Part shown: piece after piece, positions 55,188 to 64,000 of the stretch
How positions within the stretch are numbered: the first letter of the stretch is position 1
Layout: every line of letters begins with the position of its first letter
From: Corynebacterium diphtheriae
GTDB taxonomy: Bacteria > Actinomycetota > Actinomycetes > Mycobacteriales > Mycobacteriaceae
DNA: 64,000 nt
Assembly: GCF_001457455.1 (NCBI RefSeq)
Contig: NZ_LN831026.1
Location: 1,364,001 to 1,428,000, forward strand
Reading direction: 5' to 3'
Translations under genes and position numbers: made by a program
The notes under the pieces: generated by a model
Databases searched by the model: none
Told to the model about the DNA's origin: nothing
What the model saw: only the letters and a program-made list of their open reading frames with translations

Positions 55188-55661
55188 TTACTTGTTTTGG
55201 TTTAATTCATTGACTTTTTGATTCACACACTCTTGCTGCTGCTCAGAGGTTTCTAGGGATGCACATTCTCCGAGAGTGTCTTTCAATACGGTAACCAGCA
55301 ATATAGCTACAGCTACCGAAATGATGGTAACAACCAAACCAATAATGAGAGCAGAAATCGTCATGCCTTTTCGGGGCTCGCTGCCCAGAGGCATTTTACG
55401 AAGTTTAATGAGAGAAACAATCGCGAGAATGACCGAAATGACGGCTGGAATCCAAGCAAAAATAGTACCAAAAATACTGAGAAGTACCACGACAGAAACG
55501 ATTGCCAAGCCCAGGGCCCAAGGGGCCAAAGCATTTTTCATTGGCAACTGCTCGTCTATTGGAAGATCAGTTGGGTAGCCCGCTGTTGGATAGCCCCCAC
55601 TGCCTAGATCATTGCCAAATTGTGGTTCACCAGCAGGGTAAGAATCATTTGGTGTAGTCAC
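55188..55661 (-). CDS. DUF4190-like membrane protein
   Basis: The 157-residue product has a Pro/Gly/Tyr-rich N-terminus (GGYPTAGYPTDLP), three membrane segments (about 43-62, 66-85, 99-125) and a short C-terminal extracytoplasmic part with two Cys (GECASLETSEQQQECVNQ) that could form a disulfide. The pattern of N-terminal low-complexity, LGLAIVSVVVLLS and GMTISALIIGLV fits DUF4190 proteins. Function unknown. ATG 55661 has AAAGGGAACC upstream. Confidence 0.8.
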   Translation of the reverse strand: MTTPNDSYPAGEPQFGNDLGSGGYPTAGYPTDLPIDEQLPMKNALAPWALGLAIVSVVVLLSIFGTIFAWIPAVISVILAIVSLIKLRKMPLGSEPRKGMTISALIIGLVVTIISVAVAILLVTVLKDTLGECASLETSEQQQECVNQKVNELNQNK

Positions 55662-55769
55662 GGTTCCCTTTCAATAGACTGAATTTTGCACTTTACTTAT
55701 TTTAATAAAGCATTGCATTTTCTATTATGCACAAAAGTGAGCTTGTATGAGGAAAACTTTTATATTCTT

Positions 55770-57482
55770 TTACCAACGTCGTAGATAATCGATACGCGCT
55801 TGAAGTTGCTCAGCAGAACACATTGCCGTAGGGGGACCACCACATTTTTTTCGCACTTCTGTATGAATTGCACCATGTGGTCGTCCCGTGCGACCTGCAG
55901 TGATCGAGACTAAGGCGTTTAGTTCTTTTCGCAATTGTGGAATCTTCACAGATGCGACATCATGAACTTCAGATTCGCGTTCCTTTTTCCGTTTCTCCCT
56001 TTCTTCATTTTCTAGTTGCTGGCGTTTTTTCGCTTCTTCGTCTCGGGCATTGAGCTGCTCGGTCTGATGTTTACGTAATAGCGCTCGCATCTGATCTGCA
56101 TCTAACAGTCCTGGGAGACCAAGATAATCTGCCTCCTCATCAGAACCCGTAAATGTACCAGTTCCGTAAGAAGAACCATCATAAATAAGCGAATCAAGCT
56201 CGGCTTCAGCACCAATTGATTCGTAAGAACGTAGCTCGTCTTTTTCTGTTTCTTCCCTATTTGCTTGCGCTAATAGTTCATCATCCCATCCTTCGTTAGG
56301 CCGATCCGGTTTACCGAGTACATGGTCACGGGAGTTTTCCAATTTGGCCGCAAGATCTAACAACACTGGAACTGATGGTAAGAATACTGAGGCGGTCTCT
56401 CCTTTTTTACGTGAACGCACGAATCGGCCGATTGCCTGTGCAAAAAACAAGGGAGTTGAGGCAGAGGTAGCGTAAACGCCGACAGCTAGCCGAGGTACGT
56501 CCACACCTTCCGAGACCATACGAACTGCGACCATCCATTCATCGGTGTTGTCGCTAAAGTCTTCAATTCGTTTCGATGCTCCGACTTCATCTGAAAGCAC
56601 GACAGTTACTGGAGTTGACGAAATCTTTTCCAAGATCTTGGCATACGCGCGAGCAGTTGTCGTATCAGTTGCTATAACCAATCCGCCAGCATCGGGAATG
56701 CTCCGTCGCAACTGCAATAACCGGGTGTGCGCAGCTTGCAATACGGCAGGTATCCAATCTCCTTTAGGATCGAGAGCAGTCTTCCACGCTCGAGCAGTTT
56801 GTTCTGGATTAAGTGGCTCTCCTAGTCGTGCAGAGAATTCTTCGCCTGCGTTCGTCCGCCATCGAGCTTCGCCAGAATACGCGAGGAATACAACTGGGCG
56901 AACTACGCCGTCAGCAAGAGCATCTGAATATCCATAGGTGTGGTCTGATCTCGAGACAAGATGCCCTTCGCCGTCCTCCTCGTATCGGACAAATGGAATC
57001 GTAGAATCGTCGGAACGAAATGGCGTACCTGTAAGCGCTAATCGACGTTCAGCGTCTCCGTATGCCTCTCTTATGCCGTCACCCCAGCTCTTTGCATCGC
57101 CTCCGTGATGGATCTCATCCAAAATTACCAGCGTCTTTTTGGAAGTCGCTACAGCATAGTGTTTAAAGGGATGCATAGAAACTTGGGCATAGGTCACCAC
57201 AACGCCGTCATATTGCGGGTTGACTGCGTCAGAGTTCTTAAAGTGGGGATCTAGAGAAAGCCCTACCCTAGCAGCCGATTGAGCCCACTGAATCTTCAAA
57301 TGTTCAGTGGGCACTACAACAATAACTCGATCTACGGTTTTGTTCCCCATCAACTCTGTAGCCACGCGCAAAGCGAAGGTCGTTTTGCCTGCTCCAGGCG
57401 TAGCAACAGCGAGAAAGTCTTTGGGGGCTTGCATCAAATACTTAGTCAGCGCTTTTCGCTGCCAAGCGCGTAGTCCCATCAC
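55770..57482 (-). CDS. DEAD/DEAH-box helicase family protein
   Basis: The 570-residue protein is a superfamily 2 helicase: LRAWQRKALTKYLMQAPKDF (Q-like start), Walker A AVATPGAGKTTFALRV, DEIHHGG (motif II), ALTGTPFRSDD (motif III), and C-terminal VIATDTTTARAYAKIL, SEGVDVPRLAVGVYATSAST and QAIGRFVRSRKKGE (motif VI Arg finger). A coiled charged segment (about 455-515) follows. It probably remodels nucleic acid; the substrate is unknown. The start overlaps the DUF3039 gene by 4 bases, so they are co-translated. Confidence 0.92.
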   Translation of the reverse strand: MMGLRAWQRKALTKYLMQAPKDFLAVATPGAGKTTFALRVATELMGNKTVDRVIVVVPTEHLKIQWAQSAARVGLSLDPHFKNSDAVNPQYDGVVVTYAQVSMHPFKHYAVATSKKTLVILDEIHHGGDAKSWGDGIREAYGDAERRLALTGTPFRSDDSTIPFVRYEEDGEGHLVSRSDHTYGYSDALADGVVRPVVFLAYSGEARWRTNAGEEFSARLGEPLNPEQTARAWKTALDPKGDWIPAVLQAAHTRLLQLRRSIPDAGGLVIATDTTTARAYAKILEKISSTPVTVVLSDEVGASKRIEDFSDNTDEWMVAVRMVSEGVDVPRLAVGVYATSASTPLFFAQAIGRFVRSRKKGETASVFLPSVPVLLDLAAKLENSRDHVLGKPDRPNEGWDDELLAQANREETEKDELRSYESIGAEAELDSLIYDGSSYGTGTFTGSDEEADYLGLPGLLDADQMRALLRKHQTEQLNARDEEAKKRQQLENEEREKRKKERESEVHDVASVKIPQLRKELNALVSITAGRTGRPHGAIHTEVRKKCGGPPTAMCSAEQLQARIDYLRRW

Positions 57483-57718
57483 TTTTTACGCAGTCCCCGA
57501 TACACGCGTTCGCAATCAGGACACACAGGTGATCCAGGTTTTGCTTGCTTAGTCACGGGGAATGCCTCTCCGCACAAAGCAACTACCATTCGACCGGACA
57601 CCGCCGAATCCACGATCTGGTCTTTCTTCACATAATGGAAGAACTTTGGAGTGTCATCTCCAGTGTTTGTTTCTTCCCTTATGTCAGGACGTTCGATAGT
57701 TTTCGTGCTAGTACTCAC
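57479..57718 (-). CDS. DUF3039 family protein
   Basis: The 79-residue protein contains DDTPKFFHYVKKDQIVDSAV and ALCGEAFPVTKQAKPGSPVC with PDCERVYRGL, giving a Cys...Cys-x2-Cys pattern that suggests metal binding. This matches the small actinobacterial DUF3039 family always found next to this helicase. Function unknown. Overlaps the helicase start by 4 bases. ATG 57718. Confidence 0.88.
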   Translation of the reverse strand: MSTSTKTIERPDIREETNTGDDTPKFFHYVKKDQIVDSAVSGRMVVALCGEAFPVTKQAKPGSPVCPDCERVYRGLRKK

Positions 57719-57777
57719 GCCCCCTATATTGCACCATTTTGCGCCAACTTGCCTACGCGGGTCTACCCTTATGACTC

Positions 57778-58266
57778 ATGGACGAGGACTCACTGACACA
57801 TGCGCACACGGATTTTTCTCATCATTCTGTAGATGAAGTGCACATAAGTTCTGGCAAACGTGCTTTTCGACGTATCTTGGGTCATCGTGTCGAATTAGTC
57901 ACGGATGCATCTCGTGGTCCAGAACAAGATCGACATCATCGCGAAGTCGTATATGCATGGCTGCAAGGGCTTCGCATCCCTTTTTTAGTCGCTTCGATGG
58001 CTACGTACATGTGGTTACATAACGTAGTCGTTTCAGTAATTTTATTTGTTATTTGTATTCCATTACCTTGGATCGCAGTCGTCATCGCTAACGGTGTGGG
58101 CGAGAAACGTGATCCTCGTAAAAAAGCCGTGTACAAACCTGCTGTAGCCCGTGAACAGGCAGAATATGTAGCACTCAATCAGACAAACCGTAGGGCTTTA
58201 GACCAGAAGTTCAGCGATTGTTTCGATGATACGAACCCAATGGTGATCGATATGGATTCCGATTAG
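57778..58266 (+). CDS. DUF3099 family membrane protein
   Basis: The 162-residue protein has two membrane segments (about 61-77 and 80-100) separated by a few residues, then a basic/acidic C-terminus. The RRILGHRVELVTDASRGPEQ block and R-x-x-Y-x-W-L-Q-G-L region fit DUF3099. Function unknown. ATG 57778. It is divergent from the DUF3039-helicase pair and 42 bases ahead of a methyltransferase gene. Confidence 0.82.
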   Translation: MDEDSLTHAHTDFSHHSVDEVHISSGKRAFRRILGHRVELVTDASRGPEQDRHHREVVYAWLQGLRIPFLVASMATYMWLHNVVVSVILFVICIPLPWIAVVIANGVGEKRDPRKKAVYKPAVAREQAEYVALNQTNRRALDQKFSDCFDDTNPMVIDMDSD

Positions 58267-58308
58267 GATCAAGGATTCGTCTACCAACAGCAGTCAGGAT
58301 ATTCAGCA

Positions 58309-59844
58309 ATGCGTACCCCCTTAAGTTCCGTCTCACCTCAATTGGTTCAACGATTCCACGAGCTGGGTTTTACACCTTCGTCAATTCGAAATTTTCTTGG
58401 ACGCCCAGGCTTTGCGGCAATCAGTAGAGGCGAACCGGCTTCTGTGCTCTATGCCATGAGAGAAAACGAAGACTCTGATTTCCATCCTTTGATCGCAACG
58501 TTTATTCTTCATCGCCCAGTGGCTGCCGAGGCATTGCATCGAGTTCTAGGTGGATCGTTAACCGATCAATTGACGGGAACTGGTGTTCTCGAAATTGTCG
58601 ATGCATCGAAAGCGTATCTCACCGCAAAAATCGATATTCGTTGGCTTGAGCTTGAAGATGACCTATTTTGGGTATTTTCCGACACCGATGCTTCAATGAT
58701 TGCCGACCATGTTCCTGGCAAGGATCATGTCCTCGGCGTTGGGGCGGCAAGTCTTTCACTACTAGTCACTACCCCGCGTTCACCAGTCAATTCTGTTTTG
58801 GACTTAGGAGCTGGTTCCGGTGTGCAGGCACTAGGACAATTGAGACATGCTCGATCAGTCACAGCAACCGATGTACATTCCCGAGCTCTCGATTTCGCGG
58901 AGGCTACGTTTGCTGGAGCGCATTTCGATGTAGAAATTCTCGATGGTTCTTGGTTCGAACCTATTAAGAATCGGAAGTTCGACCGCATCGTAGCCAACCC
59001 ACCTTTTGTGGTAGGTCCACCCGAAATTGAGCATGTTTATCGGGACTCAGGTCTTGATTTAGATGGTGCAACGGAAACGGTGGTTCGTGGAGCAGTAGAT
59101 CATCTTCATTCCAATGGCACGGCACACCTTTTGGGGTCATGGGTCCATAAAAATGGCGAGTCTGTTGCTTCGCGTGTCGCAGAGTGGATTCCCAGCCACG
59201 GCGTAATTGCTTGGTTTTTGCAGCGCGACACGGTGGATCCAATTCAATATGTCAATACTTGGTTACGTGACGAGTCTATCGATCCCCGCTCTGAAATTGG
59301 TTTTAAGCGAACTCTGTCATGGTTGGACCATTTTTCGAGAGCTAAAGTCGAAGCTGTGGGATTTGGCTATGTAGCCATCCAACGCGTCGATGATTCCATT
59401 CCTTCTGAAGTTTATTTTGAGGAGTTGACGCATCAGGTTGACGATTATCTCGGTGATGAGATTGAAGAGTTTTTTGTGCGTGTGGATTGGCTTCGTGAAA
59501 AAGACCGTGACGGCATCGCACAGTCACAGTTTTATCTACGGCCAGGGGTTGCGAAAGAATCCGTTTCAGTCACCGACATTGACTCTGGAATGGGATTTAC
59601 ACATCTCAAATATCGAATCACGCGGACTGAAGGTCCACGCTGGAGCCATGAGGTTGACGAACACATTGTTTCTGTCATCGCTGGATTACATCCTGAAGGC
59701 TTGACGCTTGAAGACGTCGCCACGCTTTATGCGGTCAGTAATGGGCTTGACGACGAGTCCTTTGTTGATGCCATTATTGATCCAGTCGTGGCCCTTGTCC
59801 GCCACGGTATTCTTCTACCAGCCGAGATCACAAAGGGATGGTGA
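58309..59844 (+). CDS. Class I methyltransferase with N-terminal DUF7059-like domain
   Basis: The 511-residue protein has an N-terminal winged-helix-like domain (about 1-120), then a SAM-dependent core: [19 protein letters not shown] (motif I) and the substrate motif [16 protein letters not shown] (NPPF, about 225-240), as in N5-glutamine or base-exocyclic-amine methyltransferases of the HemK/RlmG type. A C-terminal extension of about 200 residues follows. The target is unknown. ATG 58309. Ten bases before dtd, so probably co-transcribed. Confidence 0.88.
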   Translation: MRTPLSSVSPQLVQRFHELGFTPSSIRNFLGRPGFAAISRGEPASVLYAMRENEDSDFHPLIATFILHRPVAAEALHRVLGGSLTDQLTGTGVLEIVDASKAYLTAKIDIRWLELEDDLFWVFSDTDASMIADHVPGKDHVLGVGAASLSLLVTTPRSPVNSVLDLGAGSGVQALGQLRHARSVTATDVHSRALDFAEATFAGAHFDVEILDGSWFEPIKNRKFDRIVANPPFVVGPPEIEHVYRDSGLDLDGATETVVRGAVDHLHSNGTAHLLGSWVHKNGESVASRVAEWIPSHGVIAWFLQRDTVDPIQYVNTWLRDESIDPRSEIGFKRTLSWLDHFSRAKVEAVGFGYVAIQRVDDSIPSEVYFEELTHQVDDYLGDEIEEFFVRVDWLREKDRDGIAQSQFYLRPGVAKESVSVTDIDSGMGFTHLKYRITRTEGPRWSHEVDEHIVSVIAGLHPEGLTLEDVATLYAVSNGLDDESFVDAIIDPVVALVRHGILLPAEITKGW

Positions 59845-59854
59845 CTACTCAACC

Positions 59855-60292
59855 GTGCGAGCTGTATTGACTCGAGTACTCAGCGCTTCTGTGACCGTCG
59901 ATAATGTTGTCGTTGGAGAAATAAACTGTCCTTCTACTGGAGGGATTCTTGCTTTGGTCGGAGTCGGCCGCGATGACAGTGCTTCCGCATGGGAAACGAT
60001 GACTCGCAAGATTGCAGAACTTCGAATCCTCAAAGGGGAACAAAGCGTAGAAACTGCCCATGCACCCGTATTGTTGGTGAGCCAGTTCACTTTGATGGGG
60101 CGTACCGCAAAAGGACGCCGTCCTTCTTGGTTCGATGCGGCTCCAAGCGATCCCGCCGAAGAAACCATCACCAAGATCGCAAACGGACTGCGATCCCGAG
60201 GAATAACCGTTTATGAAGGAAAGTTTGGAGCAGATATGCAGGTGGAATCCGTCAATGACGGACCGTTCACTGTAATTGTCGAATGCCCATAG
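59855..60292 (+). CDS. dtd: D-aminoacyl-tRNA deacylase
   Basis: The protein of about 146 residues, starting at GTG 59855 (AAGGGATGG upstream), shows the DTD motifs: [50 protein letters not shown] (SQFTL motif) and the C-terminal [10 protein letters not shown] (NxGP motif). It removes D-amino acids from mischarged tRNA. A longer frame from 59708 overlaps the methyltransferase gene and is not preferred. Confidence 0.95.
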   Translation: MRAVLTRVLSASVTVDNVVVGEINCPSTGGILALVGVGRDDSASAWETMTRKIAELRILKGEQSVETAHAPVLLVSQFTLMGRTAKGRRPSWFDAAPSDPAEETITKIANGLRSRGITVYEGKFGADMQVESVNDGPFTVIVECP

Positions 60293-60314
60293 TTTCCCCA
60301 CACATGGGGGTAAT

Positions 60315-60343
60315 GGAACTAGATTTATCGATTCGCCGTTGTT
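60315..60343 (+). promoter_or_regulatory. Candidate SigH-type promoter of sigB
   Basis: GGAAC (60315-60319) and CGTTGTT (60337-60343) with a 17-base spacer fit the actinobacterial SigH/ECF pattern GGAAT-N16-19-CGTT. sigB of C. glutamicum is known to have a SigH-dependent promoter. It sits 33 bases before the sigB ATG. Confidence 0.5.
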
Positions 60344-60375
60344 CCATGTGTAGCAACGAGAGCTAGGAGGTCATT

Positions 60376-61365
60376 ATGACAAGCCCTTCCGACGTGGAAG
60401 CATCCACGGAGACCGTCGACCGCGGTAGCCGCAGGAATCAAACGAATGATAACCCTTCAGCAGATCTCGTTCGTGTCTACCTCAATGGCATCGGCAAAAC
60501 TGCCCTACTCAATGCTGAAGATGAGGTCGAGCTCGCACAGACAATTGAAGTCGGACTCTATGCGGAATATCTCTTAGAAAATTCCCAAGAGCCACTGACC
60601 CGCGCAATGAAAAGGGACCTTAAAGTATTGGTTAAGGAAGGGCGCAAGGCACGTTCTCACCTACTAGAGGCGAATCTACGTCTTGTGGTATCCCTAGCAA
60701 AGCGTTACACCGGACGCGGCATGCCCCTACTGGACCTCATTCAAGAAGGTAATTTGGGGCTCATCCGCGCAATGGAAAAGTTTGATTACTCCAAGGGATT
60801 TAAGTTTTCCACCTATGCCACTTGGTGGATCCGCCAAGCCATCACACGAGGTATGGCAGATCAGTCCCGAACAATTCGCTTACCCGTCCACCTCGTAGAG
60901 CAGGTAAACAAGCTTTCTCGAATCAAACGCGAGATGTATCAACAGCTCGGACGTGAAGCAACCAACGAAGAGCTTGCGGAAGAATCTGGCATTGAAGAAT
61001 CCAAAATTGAAATGTTGCTTCGCCAGTCTCGTGACCCAGTAAGCCTAGATATGCCAGTTGGTGCCGATGAAGAGGCTCCACTTGGTGACTTTATCGAAGA
61101 TTCCGAGGCGACTGATGCCGAATCAGCTGTAGTTGCGTCGTTGCGTCACTCTGATATCAGAACAGTCTTGGACACTTTGGAGCAACGTGAACAGGACGTT
61201 ATTCGCCTTCGTTATGGGCTCGATGATGGAGTTCCCCGCACTTTAGATCAAATTGGTCGTCAATTTGGACTGTCTCGTGAAAGAGTTCGCCAAATTGAAC
61301 GCGAGGTCATGTCGAAACTGCGTGACGGTGCCCGTGCCGAAAAACTTCGAGCATACGCACAATAA
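60376..61365 (+). CDS. sigB: Primary-like sigma factor SigB
   Basis: The 329-residue sigma-70 factor lacks region 1.1. Region 1.2-2: [59 protein letters not shown] and [20 protein letters not shown]. Region 3-4: [40 protein letters not shown] and [13 protein letters not shown]. It is a non-essential, stress- and transition-phase sigma factor, upstream of dtxR as in mycobacteria. ATG 60376 with TAGGAGG seven bases upstream is the best ribosome site in the region. Confidence 0.97.
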   Translation: MTSPSDVEASTETVDRGSRRNQTNDNPSADLVRVYLNGIGKTALLNAEDEVELAQTIEVGLYAEYLLENSQEPLTRAMKRDLKVLVKEGRKARSHLLEANLRLVVSLAKRYTGRGMPLLDLIQEGNLGLIRAMEKFDYSKGFKFSTYATWWIRQAITRGMADQSRTIRLPVHLVEQVNKLSRIKREMYQQLGREATNEELAEESGIEESKIEMLLRQSRDPVSLDMPVGADEEAPLGDFIEDSEATDAESAVVASLRHSDIRTVLDTLEQREQDVIRLRYGLDDGVPRTLDQIGRQFGLSRERVRQIEREVMSKLRDGARAEKLRAYAQ

Positions 61366-61401
61366 AGCGTTTGCTTAGATATGCCTACCAATAAAGACAT
61401 A

Positions 61402-61436
61402 AACGCCTATTAAAAGCAATCTTTAGATTAGGCGTT
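61402..61436 (+). terminator. sigB terminator
   Basis: AACGCCTA / TAGGCGTT stem with a 19-base loop, followed by ATAATTAAAG, about 40 bases past the sigB stop. It suggests dtxR is mainly transcribed from its own promoter. Confidence 0.6.
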
Positions 61437-61589
61437 ATAATTAAAGTCTCATCGAAAAACGCGCTGCGGGACTACAACGCAACAAGAAAACTATTCCATA
61501 TTTTTCACGCTACAATTCGTTGTAGATTGATAGGAATTGATCACCAGCACACAACAGTCTCCATGGCACTATAAGGAAAGAGGCTTACA

Positions 61590-62270
61590 ATGAAGGACTT
61601 AGTCGATACCACAGAGATGTACTTGCGTACTATCTATGAGCTGGAAGAAGAGGGAGTCACCCCTCTTCGCGCTAGGATCGCTGAGCGTCTGGAACAATCT
61701 GGACCTACAGTTAGCCAAACCGTTGCCCGTATGGAGCGCGATGGACTTGTCGTTGTCGCCTCAGACCGCAGTCTACAAATGACACCGACAGGCCGCACTT
61801 TAGCGACTGCAGTTATGCGTAAACATCGCTTAGCTGAGCGCCTTCTTACCGATATCATTGGTCTAGATATCAATAAAGTTCACGATGAAGCCTGCCGCTG
61901 GGAACACGTTATGAGTGACGAAGTTGAACGCAGGCTCGTGAAAGTATTGAAAGATGTCAGTCGGTCCCCCTTCGGAAACCCAATTCCAGGTCTCGACGAA
62001 CTCGGCGTAGGCAATTCTGACGCGGCAGCCCCCGGAACTCGCGTTATTGACGCTGCCACCAGCATGCCCCGCAAAGTACGCATTGTTCAGATTAACGAAA
62101 TCTTTCAAGTTGAAACGGATCAGTTTACACAGCTCCTCGATGCTGACATCCGTGTTGGATCAGAAGTCGAAATTGTAGATAGAGACGGCCACATCACGTT
62201 GAGCCACAATGGAAAAGATGTCGAACTCCTCGATGATCTGGCTCACACTATTCGTATCGAAGAACTCTAA
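61590..62270 (+). CDS. dtxR: Diphtheria toxin repressor, iron-dependent regulator
   Basis: The 226-residue repressor has the three known domains: N-terminal winged helix (1-73: [20 protein letters not shown] is the recognition region), dimer and metal domain (74-140) and the C-terminal SH3-like domain (about 148-226). Metal ligands of the known structure are all in place: site 2 Met10, Cys102, Glu105, His106; site 1 His79, Glu83, His98, with Glu170 and Gln173. With Fe2+ it represses siderophore, heme-use and tox genes. The start ATG 61590 has AAGGAAAGAGG upstream. Confidence 0.98.
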
Positions 62271-62292
62271 ATACTAAAGGCGGCGAAATTAG

Positions 62293-63279
62293 ATGAAACT
62301 CCTCGTTACCGGTGGCGCCGGATACGTAGGAAGTGTCTGTTCCACTGTTCTGCTCGAACAGGGGCACGAAGTAACAATTGTCGATAATCTTACAACCGGC
62401 AATCGCGATGCTGTTCCGCTAGGAGCCACTTTTGTCGAGGGTGATATCAAAGACGTTGCGGAAAACGTTTTATCATCTGATTCTTTTGATGCGGTTCTTC
62501 ACTTCGCGGCTCGTTCGCTTGTAGGCGAATCAGTTGAAAAGCCAGATGAATATTGGCAGCACAACATGGTGACCACACTCGCACTTCTTGATGCCATGAA
62601 ACGTAATAACGTGCGAAACATTGTCTTTTCTTCTACAGCTGCTACATACGGCGAACCCGAAACAGTCCCGATTACTGAAGACGCTCCTACCCACCCAACG
62701 AATCCATACGGCGCAACCAAGCTGTCTATCGACTACGCGATCACATCATACGCACATGCATATGGGTTTGCTGCGACGAGTCTGCGGTACTTCAACGTAG
62801 CTGGCGCATATGGTTTGGTGGGTGAAAATCGAGAAATAGAAACCCATCTCATTCCGCTCGTTTTACAAGTAGCACTGGGACACCGTGACAAGATTTTCAT
62901 GTTTGGTGACGACTGGCCAACTGAAGATGGAACCCCTATCCGCGATTACATTCATATTCGTGATCTTGCAGATGCCCATATTTTGGCACTTCAAAGTAAC
63001 GTCGAAGGCAGCCACCGGATCTTTAATCTCGGATCCGGTGAAGGATATTCGGTCAAACAGGTCATTGATACCTGCAGAGAAGTTACCGGTCATCCCATCC
63101 CCGCTGAGGTAGCTCCTCGACGGGCTGGTGATCCTGCAGTGCTCATTGCATCATCGGCTAAGGCGCAATCCGAACTAGGATGGAAGCCACAACGCACTGA
63201 TCTGCACACGATTGTTTCTGATGCTTGGGCTTTTACGTCTCAACTCGGAGACAAAGCCCATAGCGCTTCTCGTGGATAA
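62293..63279 (+). CDS. galE: UDP-glucose 4-epimerase
   Basis: The 328-residue short-chain dehydrogenase-fold epimerase has the NAD loop [12 protein letters not shown] (about 5-16), the D-x-x-TTGN motif, the catalytic Ser/Tyr-Lys set SSTAATYGE and [12 protein letters not shown] (Tyr and Lys), and the late RYFNVAGA block. It interconverts UDP-glucose and UDP-galactose for galactan in arabinogalactan. ATG 62293 is 22 bases after dtxR, so the two genes are probably co-transcribed. Confidence 0.97.
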   Translation: MKLLVTGGAGYVGSVCSTVLLEQGHEVTIVDNLTTGNRDAVPLGATFVEGDIKDVAENVLSSDSFDAVLHFAARSLVGESVEKPDEYWQHNMVTTLALLDAMKRNNVRNIVFSSTAATYGEPETVPITEDAPTHPTNPYGATKLSIDYAITSYAHAYGFAATSLRYFNVAGAYGLVGENREIETHLIPLVLQVALGHRDKIFMFGDDWPTEDGTPIRDYIHIRDLADAHILALQSNVEGSHRIFNLGSGEGYSVKQVIDTCREVTGHPIPAEVAPRRAGDPAVLIASSAKAQSELGWKPQRTDLHTIVSDAWAFTSQLGDKAHSASRG

Positions 63280-63304
63280 CAACGAGTAGGTTTATCTTTT
63301 GCAG

Positions 63305-63340
63305 TCCGCGGTGTGATTACTTAAGTATTCACACCGCGGA
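63305..63340. terminator. Bidirectional terminator after galE
   Basis: Twelve-base stem TCCGCGGTGTGA / TCACACCGCGGA whose loop is itself near-palindromic (TTACTTAAGTA). TTTTAC follows on the plus strand. It separates galE from the convergent DUF4192 gene. Confidence 0.88.
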
Positions 63341-64000
63341 TTTTACATTTGTTGACTCACCAAAATGTTTCTGAGCTTCCTGACTCCCATTGATAACAAG
63401 ATCAACAATGGATCCAGATAGACCTCGATAATAAGCTTCTGCTACAAGAGCCGTGAGATGGTGAAAAGGCAGGGTATTATGCGCTGCTTGCAGAACACAA
63501 GTTATGTGGTTACCCCACGGGGAATCGACAATGCATAAAGCGTACAAGGCTAATGCATTTGCCCGTACAAATCCCTTAGTATGACGCGATACGTAGCACA
63601 GAGCTTCCTTAACAGTATTTGCGTTAAGTACACAGTATTCGATGACGATGTCTCTCGACATTTTACTCTTGAGGAACGCTGCTACCGTCAATGCGGCATC
63701 TGTGATGAGTTTTTCTGTCCGCATCAACTCCACCGCTTGTGAAAAAGCATCAATACATTCCTGTGCAGATCTAAATGAAGTCGATGGGTCGTCGAAAAGC
63801 TCCGCGTATCGCTCCGCAATAAGATATTCATCCCACTGTTCTGATTCCTCAGCTTGCGCGTAATGTTTTTCAATGTCCTTCCGTGAAAGCTCAGGAAGGT
63901 GCCCAGCGTGAATCATTTCACCTGTTATTCCAGTATTCGCGATGAGTGGAATCCGACCTTTTCGCCACGATTGATATTCGAGTGCAGCCTCGGTCATTGC
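63329..64000 (-). CDS. DUF4192 domain protein, 3' part (gene continues beyond the window)
   Basis: The visible frame of about 220 residues is open to the window edge on its 5' side; the internal ATG at 63997 is probably not the true start. IVIEYCVLNANTVKEALCYV, VRANALALYALCIVDSPWG and FHHLTALVAEAYYRGLSGSI correspond to the C-terminal half of DUF4192 proteins. Function unknown. It converges with galE across a strong hairpin. Confidence 0.75.
   Translation of the reverse strand, partial: AMTEAALEYQSWRKGRIPLIANTGITGEMIHAGHLPELSRKDIEKHYAQAEESEQWDEYLIAERYAELFDDPSTSFRSAQECIDAFSQAVELMRTEKLITDAALTVAAFLKSKMSRDIVIEYCVLNANTVKEALCYVSRHTKGFVRANALALYALCIVDSPWGNHITCVLQAAHNTLPFHHLTALVAEAYYRGLSGSIVDLVINGSQEAQKHFGESTNVKSAV

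Noticed and set aside
59708..59854. Longer N-terminus for the dtd frame
   Set aside because: It overlaps the methyltransferase gene in another frame and the family start is at GTG 59855 with a ribosome site.

Overview
This is a Corynebacterium chromosome segment, and the evidence points to C. diphtheriae or a very close relative. The DtxR product at 61590-62270 agrees with my memory of the C. diphtheriae repressor at every metal ligand I could check (Met10, His79, Glu83, His98, Cys102, Glu105, His106, Glu170, Gln173). The coproheme decarboxylase at 42160-42864 likewise has His118, Tyr135 and His158 at the positions described for the C. diphtheriae enzyme. Gene order matches the conserved actinobacterial core (mycobacterial Rv2582 to Rv2615, then Rv2671 to Rv2712).

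Core block 1 (1-16.1 kb): membrane-anchored cyclophilin, a small secreted peptide, a dead IS1249-like element abutting relA, then (minus strand) relA, apt, a family-5 solute-binding lipoprotein, secF, secD, yajC, ruvB, ruvA, ruvC, a YebC regulator and tesB, followed by a plus-strand polytopic glycosyltransferase. These genes cover the stringent response, protein export and Holliday-junction processing.

Accessory block (about 16.0-28.8 kb): a patchwork of mobile and decaying DNA. It holds an IS30-family element inserted into an IS3-family element, a truncated MFS gene, and a tightly overlapping operon of nitronate monooxygenase, a frameshifted FAD/NAD(P)-binding protein and a carboxymuconolactone decarboxylase-like protein. 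Further on are a decayed secreted-peptide locus that looks bacteriocin-like with a small membrane partner, a truncated plasmid replication gene, a frameshifted ccdA, a frameshifted serine resolvase and two pieces of IS256-family transposase. Frameshifts are frequent here and absent from the flanking core genes.

Core block 2 (28.9-39.6 kb): bioW-bioF (pimeloyl-CoA entry to biotin) behind a BioQ-like operator; then on the minus strand the phosphatidylinositol mannoside set (pimA, acyltransferase, pgsA, HIT protein) with thrS upstream; then a copper/heme group (CopC-like, PCuAC-like, DyP peroxidase).

tRNA cluster (39.8-40.8 kb): one Val(CAC) on the minus strand and Gly-Val-Gly-Cys-Val-Gly on the plus strand, with a perfectly repeated Val-Gly unit.

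Core block 3 (40.8-64 kb): RibD-like reductase, msrB, hemQ/chdC, DUF3000, RNase D, dxs, a TRAM-type RNA methyltransferase, DUF3710, dut, DUF3093, DUF4193, inositol monophosphatase, polyphosphate glucokinase, sigA, DUF4190, a DEAD/DEAH helicase, DUF3039, DUF3099, a methyltransferase, dtd, sigB, dtxR, galE and the 3' part of a DUF4192 gene. Convergent gene pairs are separated by strong intrinsic hairpins. No rRNA, CRISPR array or intact prophage was seen. The functional names rest on motif recognition by eye; no database search was run.
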